Both the position numbers and the translations under genes were made by a program. A stretch of 64,000 nucleotides of DNA, from assembly GCF_014218805.1 (NCBI RefSeq), contig NZ_JACJUV010000001.1:248001-312000 (forward strand). The letters are read 5' to 3'. Source of the stretch: Teredinibacter franksiae (lineage in GTDB: Bacteria; Pseudomonadota; Gammaproteobacteria; Pseudomonadales; Cellvibrionaceae). This document shows positions 1 through 10,451 of the stretch, piece after piece (within the stretch, counting starts at the first letter, position 1; the number at the start of each line of letters is the position of its first letter). Under the pieces are notes generated by a model. It was not told the DNA's origin. It was given only the letters and a program-made list of their open reading frames with translations, and searched no databases.

Positions 1-642
1 CTCGACCATGTAATCGCTAATACCGTGGTGCTCTAGAAGCTCAGCAACGGCATCGGCCCCATAGCCTTTTGCTACGGCAGAAAGGTCTATATACACGTTC
101 GCTGTTTTTGTCACCTGCAATCGCTCTTTGTCTAGAGCGATATGCTGGTAACCAACCTGCGCGAGAGTTTGTTCAATCTTGGCAGGCTCTGGCTGTTGGT
201 CTTTCTGCTCAGTTGGACCAAACCCCCACAAATTAACCAATGGTCCGACAGTAATATCAAAAGCACCACTCGATAGATCACTCACTGCACGACTCAAAGA
301 GAGCACTGAAAATAACTGCTCTGACACAACAGTAGGCTTGTTGGCCTCCACTCTATTCAGTAACGACAGTTCTGAATCCACGATGTAGGTGGACATCACT
401 TGGTTAATATTTTCTAGTAGCTTATCCACTTCAATTTGAAGTGGATTTTCCACAATATTAACACCCGGCTTTACTACAGCGGTTATATGGTAGGTCGTAC
501 CCATGGTTCGACCTTCCAGTGTGTACACCCGCTGCTTTACCGACTGCTCGCAACCCAATAGCGCAAAAAAACAAAGCGAGACCAGAACAACCGGACTCGC
601 TTTGTTTAAGGCTTTTATAAAAAAGCGAGACTGTAAATACAT
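1..642 (-). CDS. apbE: FAD:protein FMN transferase ApbE, partial (C-terminus off the left edge)
   Basis: The reading frame stays open from an ATG at 642 to the window edge (214 codons). It starts with a lipoprotein signal: a hydrophobic stretch ending in LLGC, with the lipid-acceptor Cys at residue 31. The ApbE hallmarks follow, TMGTTYHIT near residues 45-53 and DLSAVAKGYGAD near the visible end. ApbE moves FMN from FAD onto a threonine of target proteins; in Nqr-containing bacteria the targets are NqrB and NqrC. It lies 15 nt behind nqrF on the same strand, so it is very probably the last gene of the nqr operon and matures the complex made just upstream. Only the N-terminal two thirds or so is visible. 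Confidence 0.93.
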   Translation of the reverse strand, partial: MYLQSRFFIKALNKASPVVLVSLCFFALLGCEQSVKQRVYTLEGRTMGTTYHITAVVKPGVNIVENPLQIEVDKLLENINQVMSTYIVDSELSLLNRVEANKPTVVSEQLFSVLSLSRAVSDLSSGAFDITVGPLVNLWGFGPTEQKDQQPEPAKIEQTLAQVGYQHIALDKERLQVTKTANVYIDLSAVAKGYGADAVAELLEHHGISDYMVE

Positions 643-657
643 ACGTAATTTCAGCCC

Positions 658-1881
658 TTAACCGCCAAAATCATCAAGTAAAATATTATCATCCTCAACA
701 CCAAGATCTTTTAACATCTTGATCACCGCTGCATTCATCATCGGAGGTCCACACATATAGTACTCACAATCCTCTGGCGCTGAGTGATCGCGCAGGTAAT
801 TTTCGTACAACACATTGTGAATAAAGCCTGTCATGCCATCCCAGTTGTCTTCTGGTTGCGGGTCTGAAAGAGCGACATTCCAGGTGAAGTTTTTATTCTC
901 TTCGGCCAATTTGTCGTATTCTTCTTGGTAAAACATTTCCCGCAAGGAGCGAGCACCGTACCAAAAAGATATTTTGCGATCGGTATTAACGCGCTGTAAT
1001 TGATCAAAAATATGCGATCGCATAGGCGCCATACCAGCACCACCACCGATAAACACCATTTCGGCATTGGTTTCCTTTGCAAAGAATTCACCGAATGGGC
1101 CATACACCTTTATTTTGTCGCCAGGCTTCATGTTAAAAACATAGGAAGACATGATTCCAGGGGGAATGCCCTGTGAGCGAGGTGGCGGCGTGGCAATTCG
1201 AATGTTGAATTTAACAACCCCTTTTTCTTCGGGGTAATTCGCCATGGAATAAGCCCGAATCGTCGGCTCAGCCACTTTTGATTCCAAATTAAAGAAACCA
1301 AAATGCTCCCAATCTCCACGGTATTCCGGCTCAATCTCAAAGTCGGAATACTTAACATTGTGTGGGGGGCATTCCAACTGAACGTATCCACCCGCACGAA
1401 AATCTACATGCTCGCCTTCGGGAAGCTTCAGGGTAAGCTCTTTAATAAAGGTGGCAACGTTAGGATTGGACTCAACGGTACATTCCCACTGTTTTACACC
1501 AAACACCTCTTCATCTACTTCCACCTTCATACTTTCTTTAACAGCTACCTGACAGCTCAGACGCCAACCTTCACGTTCTTGATGCTTGGTGAAATGCGAT
1601 TCTTCAGTTGGCAACATAGAGCCGCCTCCTTCAGACACCTTACACGAACACTGTGCGCAGGTTCCGCCGCCACCGCAGGCCGAAGCTAAGAAAATATTAT
1701 TGGCTGCTAGGGTTTGAAGCAATTTGCCACCGGCGGGAACGGTAATGGTTTTTTCGCCATTAATTTCGATGTTTACATCACCGGAATTCACCAGCTTTGA
1801 GCGAGCGCCGATAATAATAAGCACGAGCGCCAACACAATTACGGTAAACATAACCACGCCAAGGATGATTTCTATATTCAT
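658..1881 (-). CDS. nqrF: Na+-translocating NADH:quinone reductase subunit F
   Basis: The 407-residue protein is the electron-entry subunit of the sodium-pumping NADH dehydrogenase in the inner membrane. One N-terminal membrane helix (about 5-25) is followed by a plant-type [2Fe-2S] domain with Cys69, Cys75, Cys78 and Cys110. Next come the FAD-binding motif RAYSMAN (209-215), the NADH-binding glycine loop [11 protein letters not shown] (279-289) and a C-terminal CGPPMMN. Length and motif spacing are those of canonical NqrF. It takes hydride from NADH onto FAD and passes electrons through the cluster to the membrane subunits. It is the sixth gene of the nqr operon, 21 nt behind nqrE and directly ahead of apbE. 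Confidence 0.98.
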   Translation of the reverse strand: MNIEIILGVVMFTVIVLALVLIIIGARSKLVNSGDVNIEINGEKTITVPAGGKLLQTLAANNIFLASACGGGGTCAQCSCKVSEGGGSMLPTEESHFTKHQEREGWRLSCQVAVKESMKVEVDEEVFGVKQWECTVESNPNVATFIKELTLKLPEGEHVDFRAGGYVQLECPPHNVKYSDFEIEPEYRGDWEHFGFFNLESKVAEPTIRAYSMANYPEEKGVVKFNIRIATPPPRSQGIPPGIMSSYVFNMKPGDKIKVYGPFGEFFAKETNAEMVFIGGGAGMAPMRSHIFDQLQRVNTDRKISFWYGARSLREMFYQEEYDKLAEENKNFTWNVALSDPQPEDNWDGMTGFIHNVLYENYLRDHSAPEDCEYYMCGPPMMNAAVIKMLKDLGVEDDNILLDDFGG

Positions 1882-1902
1882 ACTCGTTTTCTTCCTCGTG
1901 GG

Positions 1903-2511
1903 TTAAAGTGATATGCCGCCGAAGGACATGAAGCCCAACGACATCAAACCAACGACAATAAATGTAATACCCAGACCCTCAAGGCCTTTAGGTACATCGC
2001 TATATTTCATTTTTTCGCGGATACCTGCCAGAGCGGTAATAGCTAAGGCCCAACCTACGCCAGAGCCTGCACCGTATACAACACTCTCGCTAAAGTTGTA
2101 GTCGCGCTCGACCATAAACAATGAGCCACCGAGGATGGCGCAGTTTACGGTTATCAGTGGCAGGAAAACGCCAAGTGCGTTGTAAAGCGCTGGTACATAC
2201 TTATCTAGGAACATTTCCAGAATTTGAACTAAAGCCGCAATAACGCCGATATAGGTAATCAGGCCAAGGAAACTCAAGTCCACCTCTGGAAGCCCTGCCC
2301 AAGCAAGAGCGCCCTCGGCAAGGAAGTAGGTATAAAGCAAATTATTGACAGGCACCGTAATTATTTGCACAACAACAACCGCAACGCCCAAACCTAAAGC
2401 TGCCTCAACCTTCTTGGATACCGCTAGAAAAGTACACATCCCCAAAAAGAATGCCAACGCCATATTTTCAATGAAAATCGAGCGTACGAATAAAGCAATA
2501 AGCTCTTCCAT
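1903..2511 (-). CDS. nqrE: Na+-translocating NADH:quinone reductase subunit E
   Basis: A 202-residue integral membrane protein with six predicted helices, homologous to its neighbour NqrD. Cys26 (in GMCTFL) and Cys124 (in TVNCAIL) occupy the positions known in this family to help NqrD hold the iron centre inside the membrane, which carries electrons from NqrF to NqrC. The start codon overlaps the nqrD stop by one base, so translation is probably coupled. Length and composition are standard for the family and no ligand is missing. Confidence 0.97.
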   Translation of the reverse strand: MEELIALFVRSIFIENMALAFFLGMCTFLAVSKKVEAALGLGVAVVVVQIITVPVNNLLYTYFLAEGALAWAGLPEVDLSFLGLITYIGVIAALVQILEMFLDKYVPALYNALGVFLPLITVNCAILGGSLFMVERDYNFSESVVYGAGSGVGWALAITALAGIREKMKYSDVPKGLEGLGITFIVVGLMSLGFMSFGGISL

Positions 2512-3173
2512 TACACGGCCTCCTGTGCGTTTTTGGAGTTAGGGGCAATTTTAAAATCTGCTTGCTCAACCTGTCCTTTCTTATATGCGCGAATAGCCCA
2601 AATAAACAAACCGATGAGAAAGAATGCACTCGGTGGCAACAGAAGCATACCATTGGGCACATACCAACCGCCGTTATTAACCGTTTGCATCAGCTCTACG
2701 CCAAACAATGCACCAGCACCAAACACTTCTCTCACCAACGCCAGAGCAATTAGCATTGCGCTATACCCAAGTCCATTCCCAAATCCGTCTAGCGCACTCG
2801 CCAACGGTGGATTTTTCATGGCAAAGGCTTCTGCTCGGCCCATTACAATGCAGTTGGTAATAATTAAACCAACAAAGACTGAAAGCTGCTTACTGATATC
2901 GTAGGCAACAGCTTTTAGCACTTGATCAACCAAGATAACCAGCGAGGCAATGACAATCATCTGCGCAATGATGCGGATATTACTCGGAATATGGTTCCGA
3001 ATAATAGAAACGAACAAGTTTGAAAAAGTCACAACCGTGGTAAGCGCAATACACATTACCATGGTCACTTTCATACTACTGGTAACGGCCAGCGCAGAAC
3101 AGATGCCAAGAATCTGCAAACCGATGGGATTGTTGTCCAGAATTGGCTTAAATAAAAGCTCTTTTACTTTCAT
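2511..3173 (-). CDS. nqrD: Na+-translocating NADH:quinone reductase subunit D
   Basis: A 220-residue polytopic membrane protein, paralogous to NqrE with the opposite membrane topology. Cys25 (GICSAL) and Cys108 ([12 protein letters not shown]) match the ligand positions of the intramembrane iron centre shared with NqrE. The [12 protein letters not shown] segment is a strong family signature. It lies 3 nt behind nqrC and overlaps nqrE by one base, inside the tightly packed nqrABCDEF transcription unit. Confidence 0.97.
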   Translation of the reverse strand: MKVKELLFKPILDNNPIGLQILGICSALAVTSSMKVTMVMCIALTTVVTFSNLFVSIIRNHIPSNIRIIAQMIVIASLVILVDQVLKAVAYDISKQLSVFVGLIITNCIVMGRAEAFAMKNPPLASALDGFGNGLGYSAMLIALALVREVFGAGALFGVELMQTVNNGGWYVPNGMLLLPPSAFFLIGLFIWAIRAYKKGQVEQADFKIAPNSKNAQEAV

Positions 3174-3176
3174 GGA

Positions 3177-3950
3177 TTATGCCTCCCCCGCTTTCAGATT
3201 TTTCAGGAAAGGCCCATAACCATTAGAACCTAACCAGAACTTCATCATGTTATCGACACCCACACTGGTAAGCGTTGCGCCGGACAAGCCGTCAACTTTA
3301 TGTTCAGCACCAGCTGAGCCGGGAGCAACACTACCTTTAATCACAGAAATGGCAACGTCACCATTGCGGCTATAGAGCTTCTTGCCTTGCCACAAACCTT
3401 TCCAGCGCGGGTTGTCTACTTCAGCCCCTAACCCTGGCGTTTCTTTGTGGTCGTAATACCCCAAACCAACAACCGTATTCATATCGGACTCAACCGCTAG
3501 AAAACCATACAAGGTTCCCCAAAGACCATAACCAGAGACGGGAAGAACAACGGTCTGAAGCCCACTATCGTCGTTAACTAAATACACCTTGGCGTACTTT
3601 TCACGGCGTGAAAGGCCGGCAATATCATCTTTCGAACTCAAAACATCAGATAACTGCGGGTCTTTCACGGCTTTTCGCTGATCAAAATTCACAGCGTCTA
3701 TGTCATCGTTAAACTTACCGGTTTGTAGGTCTACAATACGTGTTTCTATCAGTTCAAACTGTTCATCAATATTCTTATCTTCATCTAGCAAGCCTGCTGC
3801 CAGTAGAATGTTGCGCTTAAAATCTAACTGCTTATTCGCAATTTGAGCAGGTTTAAGTAAAACTGAAGCAGTGGAAACGACCACAGAGCAGACGATACAC
3901 AGCAACAATGCGACCGTTAAGGTCTTCTTAATCGTATCATTATTAGCCAC
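3177..3950 (-). CDS. nqrC: Na+-translocating NADH:quinone reductase subunit C
   Basis: A 257-residue subunit with one N-terminal membrane helix (about 9-30) and a large periplasmic FMN-binding domain. The flavinylation motif DGLSGAT is near residues 220-226; in characterised complexes ApbE attaches FMN through a phosphoester bond to a threonine here. Upstream, [11 protein letters not shown] and ETPGLGAEV are further NqrC/RnfG family motifs. NqrC relays electrons from the NqrD/E centre to the FMN of NqrB. The start overlaps the nqrB end by 8 nt, and apbE at the end of the same operon supplies the maturation enzyme. Confidence 0.98.
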   Translation of the reverse strand: MANNDTIKKTLTVALLLCIVCSVVVSTASVLLKPAQIANKQLDFKRNILLAAGLLDEDKNIDEQFELIETRIVDLQTGKFNDDIDAVNFDQRKAVKDPQLSDVLSSKDDIAGLSRREKYAKVYLVNDDSGLQTVVLPVSGYGLWGTLYGFLAVESDMNTVVGLGYYDHKETPGLGAEVDNPRWKGLWQGKKLYSRNGDVAISVIKGSVAPGSAGAEHKVDGLSGATLTSVGVDNMMKFWLGSNGYGPFLKNLKAGEA

Positions 3951-5148
3951 GTGCTAACCTCCGCTTGATGTTGGACTGAACAACAAAGTGGTCAATGAGT
4001 GGTGCAAACAAGTTAGCAAAAAGTATCGCTAACATCATGCCCTCAGGGAAAGCAGGGTTTACTACTCGAATAGTGATAACCATGAACCCTATCAAACCAC
4101 CAAACCACCACTTACCGGTGTTAGTCATGGATGCTGACACAGGGTCAGTTGCCATAAAGAACAGACCGAAGGCATACCCCCCTAGCACCATGTGCCACCA
4201 AAATGGCATGGCGAACATTGGGTTTGATTCGGCATTACCTAAAACGTTATAGATTAACGTGGTAACAATGGTGGCAATAAGCACACCCAAAACAATACGA
4301 AGTGAGGCAATGCTGGTGAATACGAGCGCGCAACCGCCAACAATAAGCGCCAATGTAGACGTTTCACCAATCGACCCTTGCTGCTGCCCAAAGAAAGCAT
4401 CCAACCAGGTCATTTGAGAATTCAGTACGTCCATACCTTGCTGAGCAACAACGGATAACGCTGTTGCGCCCGTGTAGCCATCAACCGCAGTCCATACGGC
4501 ATCACCCGACATAGACGCCGGATATGCAAAGAACAGAAAGGCTCGACCGGTAAGCGCTGGATTAAGGAAGTTTTTACCGGTACCGCCGAACACCTCCTTG
4601 CCAAGCACCACACCAAAACTAATACCGAGCGCTGCTTGCCATAATGGTAAGTCCGGAGGACAAGTTAAGGCGAACAGAATTGATGTAACGAAGAAACCTT
4701 CGTTAATTTCATGCCCACGCTTAATTGCAAACAGCACCTCCCAAAATCCACCTACAGCAAACGCCACGACGTAGATAGGAAGGAAGAACGCGGCACCGTA
4801 GATAAAATTATCCCAGATGCTGCTTGGATCATGCCCGGCTAACGCCGCAATAATGACGCCTCGCCAACCTTCAATGCCGGTTGCACCCATTTCAGCAAGA
4901 ATCGTATTGGACTGCCAGCCGAGGTTGTACATGCCATAAAACATCGCTGGGAACACACATAACCACACGGTGATCATCACACGCTTGAGGTCTACACCAT
5001 CGCGAACATGTGCGGTGGTTTTGGTGACATCATTGGGCTGGAATAACATGGTGTCTGCGGCTTCATAAAGCGCGTACCATTTTTCAAGCTTTCCGCCTTT
5101 GTGAAAATGCGGTTCGAGACTATCAAGGACATTACGTAAAACCTTCAT
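3943..5148 (-). CDS. nqrB: Na+-translocating NADH:quinone reductase subunit B
   Basis: A 401-residue membrane subunit with about ten helices, the core sodium-translocating component. DGYTGATAL places the covalent FMN acceptor at Thr229. [28 protein letters not shown] (from about 183) is a highly conserved NqrB/RnfD stretch. In the known complex it holds covalent FMN and riboflavin and forms the quinone site with NqrA. The gene starts 3 nt behind nqrA and overlaps nqrC. Nothing is unusual in length or motifs. Confidence 0.98.
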   Translation of the reverse strand: MKVLRNVLDSLEPHFHKGGKLEKWYALYEAADTMLFQPNDVTKTTAHVRDGVDLKRVMITVWLCVFPAMFYGMYNLGWQSNTILAEMGATGIEGWRGVIIAALAGHDPSSIWDNFIYGAAFFLPIYVVAFAVGGFWEVLFAIKRGHEINEGFFVTSILFALTCPPDLPLWQAALGISFGVVLGKEVFGGTGKNFLNPALTGRAFLFFAYPASMSGDAVWTAVDGYTGATALSVVAQQGMDVLNSQMTWLDAFFGQQQGSIGETSTLALIVGGCALVFTSIASLRIVLGVLIATIVTTLIYNVLGNAESNPMFAMPFWWHMVLGGYAFGLFFMATDPVSASMTNTGKWWFGGLIGFMVITIRVVNPAFPEGMMLAILFANLFAPLIDHFVVQSNIKRRLARG

Positions 5149-5151
5149 TTA

Positions 5152-6495
5152 TTAACCCTCCTTCTCGATACGTGTGAGGTTATCGCGAAGAATGGGGCCG
5201 TATTCATATTTGCCGGAGCAAACGAACGTACACAAGGCAAGATCCTCTTCATCCAATTCTAAGCAACCCAGTTTTTGGGCCACTTCTGTGTCGCCAACAA
5301 TCAGCGCACGCAACAACTGCGTGGGCAAAATATCCAATGGCATAACTTTTTCGTAAGAACCCGTGGGCACCATAGCGCGTTCACTACCGTTACACGATGT
5401 AGTGAAATCGAACTTCATGCCTTTAAATAGGGCAGAAATATAAATAGGTAAAGCCGAGAAGCGCTTAAAGCCAGGCACCATGAAATGCACAAATGGGCGC
5501 TCTCGCCCCTCGAGCAAAACACTCACTTGATTATGGTAACGCCCAAGAAAAGCCGTAGGCCCAAATGCCTTGCGTCCACCGAAAATAGAACCCGATACCA
5601 GTCGGTTTTCACCAGCACTTAGCTGCCCGGCAGTAAGCTCTTCGAGATTCGCGCCAACAACGGTGCGTACCAATCGAGCTGTCTCTACCTGTGGTCCGGC
5701 CAGAGATATAACACGAGAACTATCAATTTGACCTGTGGTAAACAAGTCACCAATGGCCATCACATCCTGATAGCCCACTGTCCACGCGAAGCGTTCGGCG
5801 TTTACCGGCGCCAAAAAATGCATGTGCGTTCCAACATTACCTGCTGGATGAACTCCACCGAAAGTTTCGTATTGGACGGCCGCCGACTCTAGCTTAGGAA
5901 TATCGGCATTGGGCGCGTGACAAACAAACACTTTACCCTCGGTAAGCCGGCTCAGCACTGCAAGCCCATTCTTAAAGCTCTCGGCACGCTCGTTAACAAT
6001 AACGGTTGGATCTGCCGCCAAAGGGTTGGTATCCATAGCGGCGACAAATATAGCCGCCGGCAAATTATCTATGGCGGGTACCTTACTGTAAGGACGGGTA
6101 CGGATAGCCGTCCAAAGCCCCGATGCAACCAAGTTACTAACAACCTTATCGCGCTCAAGAGATATAAGGTCCGCCTGGCCAAAGCTTTCAAAACTTTCGG
6201 CGTCGTCCCCTTCAACATCTATAACAACGGACTGCAGAACACGCTGATACCCCCGGTTTATCGCAGAGACAGTGCCAGAGGCTGGAGCTGTATAGCGAAC
6301 GCCTTGCGTCTTCTTATCGGTAAACAGGAGTTGCCCTTTCTTAACTTTATCGCCCACCTGCGCCGCCATTGTCGGTTTCATACCGTGGTAGTCGAAACCA
6401 ATAACAGCGACTGAGCGAATCGAAGGGCCATCTTCTATGGATTGCCGGGGAGCCCCGGTTATAGGTAAATCCAATCCTCGACGGATCTTGATCAT
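5152..6495 (-). CDS. nqrA: Na+-translocating NADH:quinone reductase subunit A
   Basis: A 447-residue cytoplasmic-face subunit, first gene of the nqr operon. The start is placed at the ATG at 6495, which gives MIKIRRGLDLP, the usual NqrA beginning. The open frame continues 31 codons further upstream, but that stretch looks unlike any NqrA and includes no better start. The Rnf-like domain GVHPAGNVGTHMHFL near the middle and the Cys-containing C-terminal region (LCTFVCSGKYEYGP) fit the family. NqrA contributes to ubiquinone binding with NqrB. About 475 nt separate it from the divergent mfd. Confidence 0.97.
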   Translation of the reverse strand: MIKIRRGLDLPITGAPRQSIEDGPSIRSVAVIGFDYHGMKPTMAAQVGDKVKKGQLLFTDKKTQGVRYTAPASGTVSAINRGYQRVLQSVVIDVEGDDAESFESFGQADLISLERDKVVSNLVASGLWTAIRTRPYSKVPAIDNLPAAIFVAAMDTNPLAADPTVIVNERAESFKNGLAVLSRLTEGKVFVCHAPNADIPKLESAAVQYETFGGVHPAGNVGTHMHFLAPVNAERFAWTVGYQDVMAIGDLFTTGQIDSSRVISLAGPQVETARLVRTVVGANLEELTAGQLSAGENRLVSGSIFGGRKAFGPTAFLGRYHNQVSVLLEGRERPFVHFMVPGFKRFSALPIYISALFKGMKFDFTTSCNGSERAMVPTGSYEKVMPLDILPTQLLRALIVGDTEVAQKLGCLELDEEDLALCTFVCSGKYEYGPILRDNLTRIEKEG

Positions 6496-6971
6496 ACGTC
6501 TAAGCCTAAAGTTTATACATTTAGAGTGAGTGGTTTTTAAAAAACGTGTGCATCCCCGCCAGCCCCTTAACCGGCGAGGAAGTATCAATTCGAATATTTA
6601 CATGCCAACTTTCTGAAGCGCCACCTAGCATTTGCTTTCCAATTTTCAGCGGCGTACCCATCTAGAATAGATCAAACTGGCGAATTTTTAAGCCTAACCT
6701 GGGCTCATTGCCTAAATATGCACCAACATCCAGACAGACATTGAAAAACCGCGCCAATTATAAGGACGGGGCCCCATCAACGCTAGCCAATATATGAAAA
6801 AATGATGTAATAACCCCTTGTTTTCGCAACACAAATTGGTCATACATGTGGTTTAAACATAAAGCGCTGTCGTTCACACAGGAAACCGATCCGATTTGCA
6901 CCCAACGCCTACCATTCTTTAGAATCCTGTTCCCCATTAGTCGTTCACCGAGATAGCGGATATATCCCCAA
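6496..6971. other. Divergent intergenic region between nqrA and mfd
   Basis: This 476-nt gap lies between two genes pointing away from each other, so it must hold the nqr operon promoter on the minus strand and the mfd promoter on the plus strand. I could not pick a convincing -35/-10 pair for either. A 77-codon minus-strand frame at 6758-6991 runs into the mfd start, has no family resemblance and is judged spurious. No tRNA, repeat or long hairpin was seen. Confidence 0.5.
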
Positions 6972-9900
6972 ATGAGCATCAACAATACCATCCTTCCTGA
7001 GCTCCCTACTCAATGCGGTGACCGCCGTAATTGGACGAACCTCGTAAACAACAGCGGAAGTGCTTTAACCGTAGCTCAAGCTGTGATCAATTCCGACAAA
7101 AATACGTTAGTTATCGCGCCCGATATGGCAACCGCCGAAATTTACCGCCGCGACATCGCCTGCTTTTTGAAGGCCCGAGCCGACGAAAATTTCAAGGTGA
7201 CGCTTTTCAACGATTGGGAAACCCTACCCTACGATAGCTTTTCGCCACATCAGGATATTATTTCTGAACGTATGCGTTGCCTCTACCACATGCATGCGTC
7301 TGAACAATGCGTCGTAATTGTTGCCGCCACGACTCTCATGCAACGCCTACCACCAGCAGATTTCATTCTCAGTAAAAGTCTGATACTGAAAGTAGACGAC
7401 AAACTAGACAGAGATAGTTTTAGGACACAATTAGTGAACGCGGGCTATAACGCGGTAGACATGGTGTACCAGCACGGGGAATTTGCTGTTCGCGGCTCGC
7501 TTATTGATGTTTACCCCATGGGCAGCCGCTCCAGCTATCGCATTGAGCTTTTTGACAATACGGTTGATTCACTGCGCGAGTTTGATCCTGAATCCCAGAG
7601 AACCATTCAAAAAGTACAACAAATCGAACTATTGCCAGGTAAAGAGTTTCCGTTCGACAAGAACGGGATAAATGCTTTTCGCTGCCGCTGGCACGAGCAG
7701 TTTAATGTGGATCACCAGCAGTGCATGGTATACCAGGATATTTCCGCCGGGCTGTCGCCTGCAGGAGTGGAATACTATCTGCCACTGTTCTTCGAGAGCA
7801 CCTCCTCACTATTCGACTACCTTCCTGAAAACAAAGAACAAACACTTGTCTTTGTTCACGAAGGCGTACCCTCATCCATTGAGCGCTATTGGCGAGACAT
7901 TGAACAGCGCTATGAAAGCCGCTGTGGCGACCGGTACAGACCCATTTTGCCCACCCACACTGCCTTTCACACCATCGACCAAATCTATTCGGCGCTAAAA
8001 GGGTTTCCACGGGTCACACTACACACCGGGAATCAAAACCAACAAAGCGGCTCCAGCGTAATAGCTTTTACGGTGACCCCCGAGCTGTCTATAGATCACA
8101 AGGCAAATAATCCTCTGCACCGGCTGGAAACCTTCCTACTGGAAACCAGTAAGCGCGTCCTCTTTTGTGCCGAGTCATCCGGCCGCAAGGAGACACTAAA
8201 AGAACAGCTGCAAAAAATTGGCGTCGAGCCCAAAGAAATATCGGATGTAAGCCTATTCTTCGACAGCAACGATGATATCGCAATCACCATTGCAGACATC
8301 GATGGCAGCGTAAATTGCACTGAATCGGGTTTTATTCTGGTCTCCGAACAGCAGCTTTTTGGTAATCGTGTTTCACAAAAACGTCGCAGAACGCAAGCCA
8401 CCGACGATGCTGACAGCATTATAAAAAACCTGACTGAGCTCAAGCTGGATGCACCTGTTGTGCACATAGAACACGGCGTTGGGCGCTACAAAGGCTTGCA
8501 AACCATTGAACATGGGGGCCAGGCCGATGAGTTTCTCGTTTTAAACTACGCAGACGAAACAAAGCTCTATGTACCTGTGGCCAACCTACACCTCATTAGC
8601 CGCTACAGCGGAGCAGACGAAAGCCACGCGCCCCTACATAAATTAGGCAGCGAAACTTGGTCCAAAGCCAAGCGTAAAGCAGCGGAAAAAGTCCGGGACG
8701 TTGCTGCAGAACTGTTGAACATCTACGCCAAGCGCAAAGCCAGAGAAGGGTTCGCTTACACTAACCCCAAAGATACTTACCAACAATTCAGCGCAGGCTT
8801 TCCATTCGAAGAGACGCCAGACCAACAAACAGCTATTTTGGCTGTCCGCGACGACATGCTTTCCTCACAACCAATGGATCGCCTTGTCTGTGGTGACGTT
8901 GGCTTCGGCAAAACGGAAGTTGCCATGCGCGCCGCCTTTATTGCTGCACAAAACAGTAAACAAGTCGCTGTACTGGTACCTACAACGCTTCTCGCCCAAC
9001 AACACTTTGAAAACTTTAAAGACAGGTTTGCCGACTGGCCCGTTAATGTAGAAGTAGTGTCTAGATTTCGAACAGCCAAAGACCTAGAGGCGGTGCAAAA
9101 GAAGGTAGAAGCCGGGCAAGTGGACATCGTTATCGGTACACACAAGCTTATCCAGGGAAATATTAAATACCATAATCTCGGCCTGGTCATCATCGATGAA
9201 GAGCACCGATTCGGTGTTCGCCAGAAAGAGGCTCTGAAAGCACTGCGCACTAATGTTGATATTCTCACCCTCACCGCAACACCCATTCCACGAACACTGA
9301 ACATGTCCATGAGTGGTATTCGCGATTTATCGATAATCGCGACACCGCCAGCTAAACGACTCTCGGTTAAAACGTTTATCCGTCAAAGCGACGACAACCT
9401 CGTTAAAGAAGCGGTACTCCGAGAAATATTACGCGGCGGCCAAGTCTATTTTCTACACAATGAAGTCAGCTCAATAGAAAAACGCGCAGCAGAGCTACAA
9501 GCGCTAGTACCCGAAGCCCGTATCGGTATTGGCCACGGACAAATGCGCGAACGTGAACTGGAAGCCGTAATGTCGGATTTTTACCACAAACGCTTCAATA
9601 TTCTTGTGTGTACCACCATTATTGAAACGGGTATTGATGTACCTACAGCCAACACCATTGTTATTGAGCGTGCCGACAAATTCGGGCTTGCACAGCTTCA
9701 CCAGTTACGCGGGCGGGTTGGCCGGTCGCACCATCAAGCCTATGCTTACATGTTAACCCCCCACAAAAAAGCGATGACCGTCGACGCTTTAAAACGACTC
9801 GAGGCCATTTCAGAAGCCCAGGACCTTGGTGCTGGATTTACCCTGGCGTCACACGACCTCGAAATTCGCGGTGCCGGAGAACTGTTGGGAGATGAACAAA

Positions 9901-10451
9901 GCGGGCAGATGCATGCGATCGGCTTCTCGCTCTACATGGACATGCTGGATCGGGCTGTTAAAGCCATACAGGAAGGTAAAACCGTAGACTTGGAGCTACC
10001 AGAGCAAGCTGCCGTAGAGATAAACCTAAGAATTCCCGCGCTGATCCCGGACGACTACCTACCCGATGTGCATACACGGCTCACGCTATACAAACGCTTA
10101 GCTTCGGTAAAAACAGACGATGACCTCAATGATTTACAGGTAGAAATGATAGACCGCTTCGGCCTCCTGCCAGACCCTATCAAAAATTTGGTTCAGCAAA
10201 CCCGTATTCGACTCCAGGCAGAAACCATGGGCATCAGTAAAGTTGAAGCCAGTAAAGTGGGTGGACGGATTGAATTTGCGAGCCAAACCAGCGTCGAACC
10301 CCTTACAATTGTTAAACTTGTCCAGAAACAACCACAACGTTACCGACTTGAAGGCGCAAACCAACTAAAATTCAGTTTTGAAATGGAAAGCGCCCAAGAG
10401 CGTTTACATCAAGTCAACCATGTACTTCAGCAACTTAAACAGGCCAGCTGA
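6972..10451 (+). CDS. mfd: Transcription-repair coupling factor Mfd
   Basis: This 1159-residue DNA translocase removes RNA polymerase stalled at lesions and recruits UvrA. The N-terminal UvrB-like region includes DWETLPYDSFSPH near residue 80. The RNA polymerase interaction domain is around 490-560 (VHIEHGVGRYKGL). The RecG-like motor has Walker A GDVGFGKT at 641-648 and the DEEH box at 742-745, followed by TATPIPRTL and QLRGRVGRS. The C-terminal D7 domain is present. Length is typical for the family. The stop overlaps the csiV start (TGATG), so the two are probably co-translated. Confidence 0.98.
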   Translation: MSINNTILPELPTQCGDRRNWTNLVNNSGSALTVAQAVINSDKNTLVIAPDMATAEIYRRDIACFLKARADENFKVTLFNDWETLPYDSFSPHQDIISERMRCLYHMHASEQCVVIVAATTLMQRLPPADFILSKSLILKVDDKLDRDSFRTQLVNAGYNAVDMVYQHGEFAVRGSLIDVYPMGSRSSYRIELFDNTVDSLREFDPESQRTIQKVQQIELLPGKEFPFDKNGINAFRCRWHEQFNVDHQQCMVYQDISAGLSPAGVEYYLPLFFESTSSLFDYLPENKEQTLVFVHEGVPSSIERYWRDIEQRYESRCGDRYRPILPTHTAFHTIDQIYSALKGFPRVTLHTGNQNQQSGSSVIAFTVTPELSIDHKANNPLHRLETFLLETSKRVLFCAESSGRKETLKEQLQKIGVEPKEISDVSLFFDSNDDIAITIADIDGSVNCTESGFILVSEQQLFGNRVSQKRRRTQATDDADSIIKNLTELKLDAPVVHIEHGVGRYKGLQTIEHGGQADEFLVLNYADETKLYVPVANLHLISRYSGADESHAPLHKLGSETWSKAKRKAAEKVRDVAAELLNIYAKRKAREGFAYTNPKDTYQQFSAGFPFEETPDQQTAILAVRDDMLSSQPMDRLVCGDVGFGKTEVAMRAAFIAAQNSKQVAVLVPTTLLAQQHFENFKDRFADWPVNVEVVSRFRTAKDLEAVQKKVEAGQVDIVIGTHKLIQGNIKYHNLGLVIIDEEHRFGVRQKEALKALRTNVDILTLTATPIPRTLNMSMSGIRDLSIIATPPAKRLSVKTFIRQSDDNLVKEAVLREILRGGQVYFLHNEVSSIEKRAAELQALVPEARIGIGHGQMRERELEAVMSDFYHKRFNILVCTTIIETGIDVPTANTIVIERADKFGLAQLHQLRGRVGRSHHQAYAYMLTPHKKAMTVDALKRLEAISEAQDLGAGFTLASHDLEIRGAGELLGDEQSGQMHAIGFSLYMDMLDRAVKAIQEGKTVDLELPEQAAVEINLRIPALIPDDYLPDVHTRLTLYKRLASVKTDDDLNDLQVEMIDRFGLLPDPIKNLVQQTRIRLQAETMGISKVEASKVGGRIEFASQTSVEPLTIVKLVQKQPQRYRLEGANQLKFSFEMESAQERLHQVNHVLQQLKQAS

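Noticed and set aside
6758..6991. 77-codon minus-strand frame across the mfd start
   Set aside because: No family resemblance, overlaps the mfd 5' end and its promoter zone, no good ribosome binding site.
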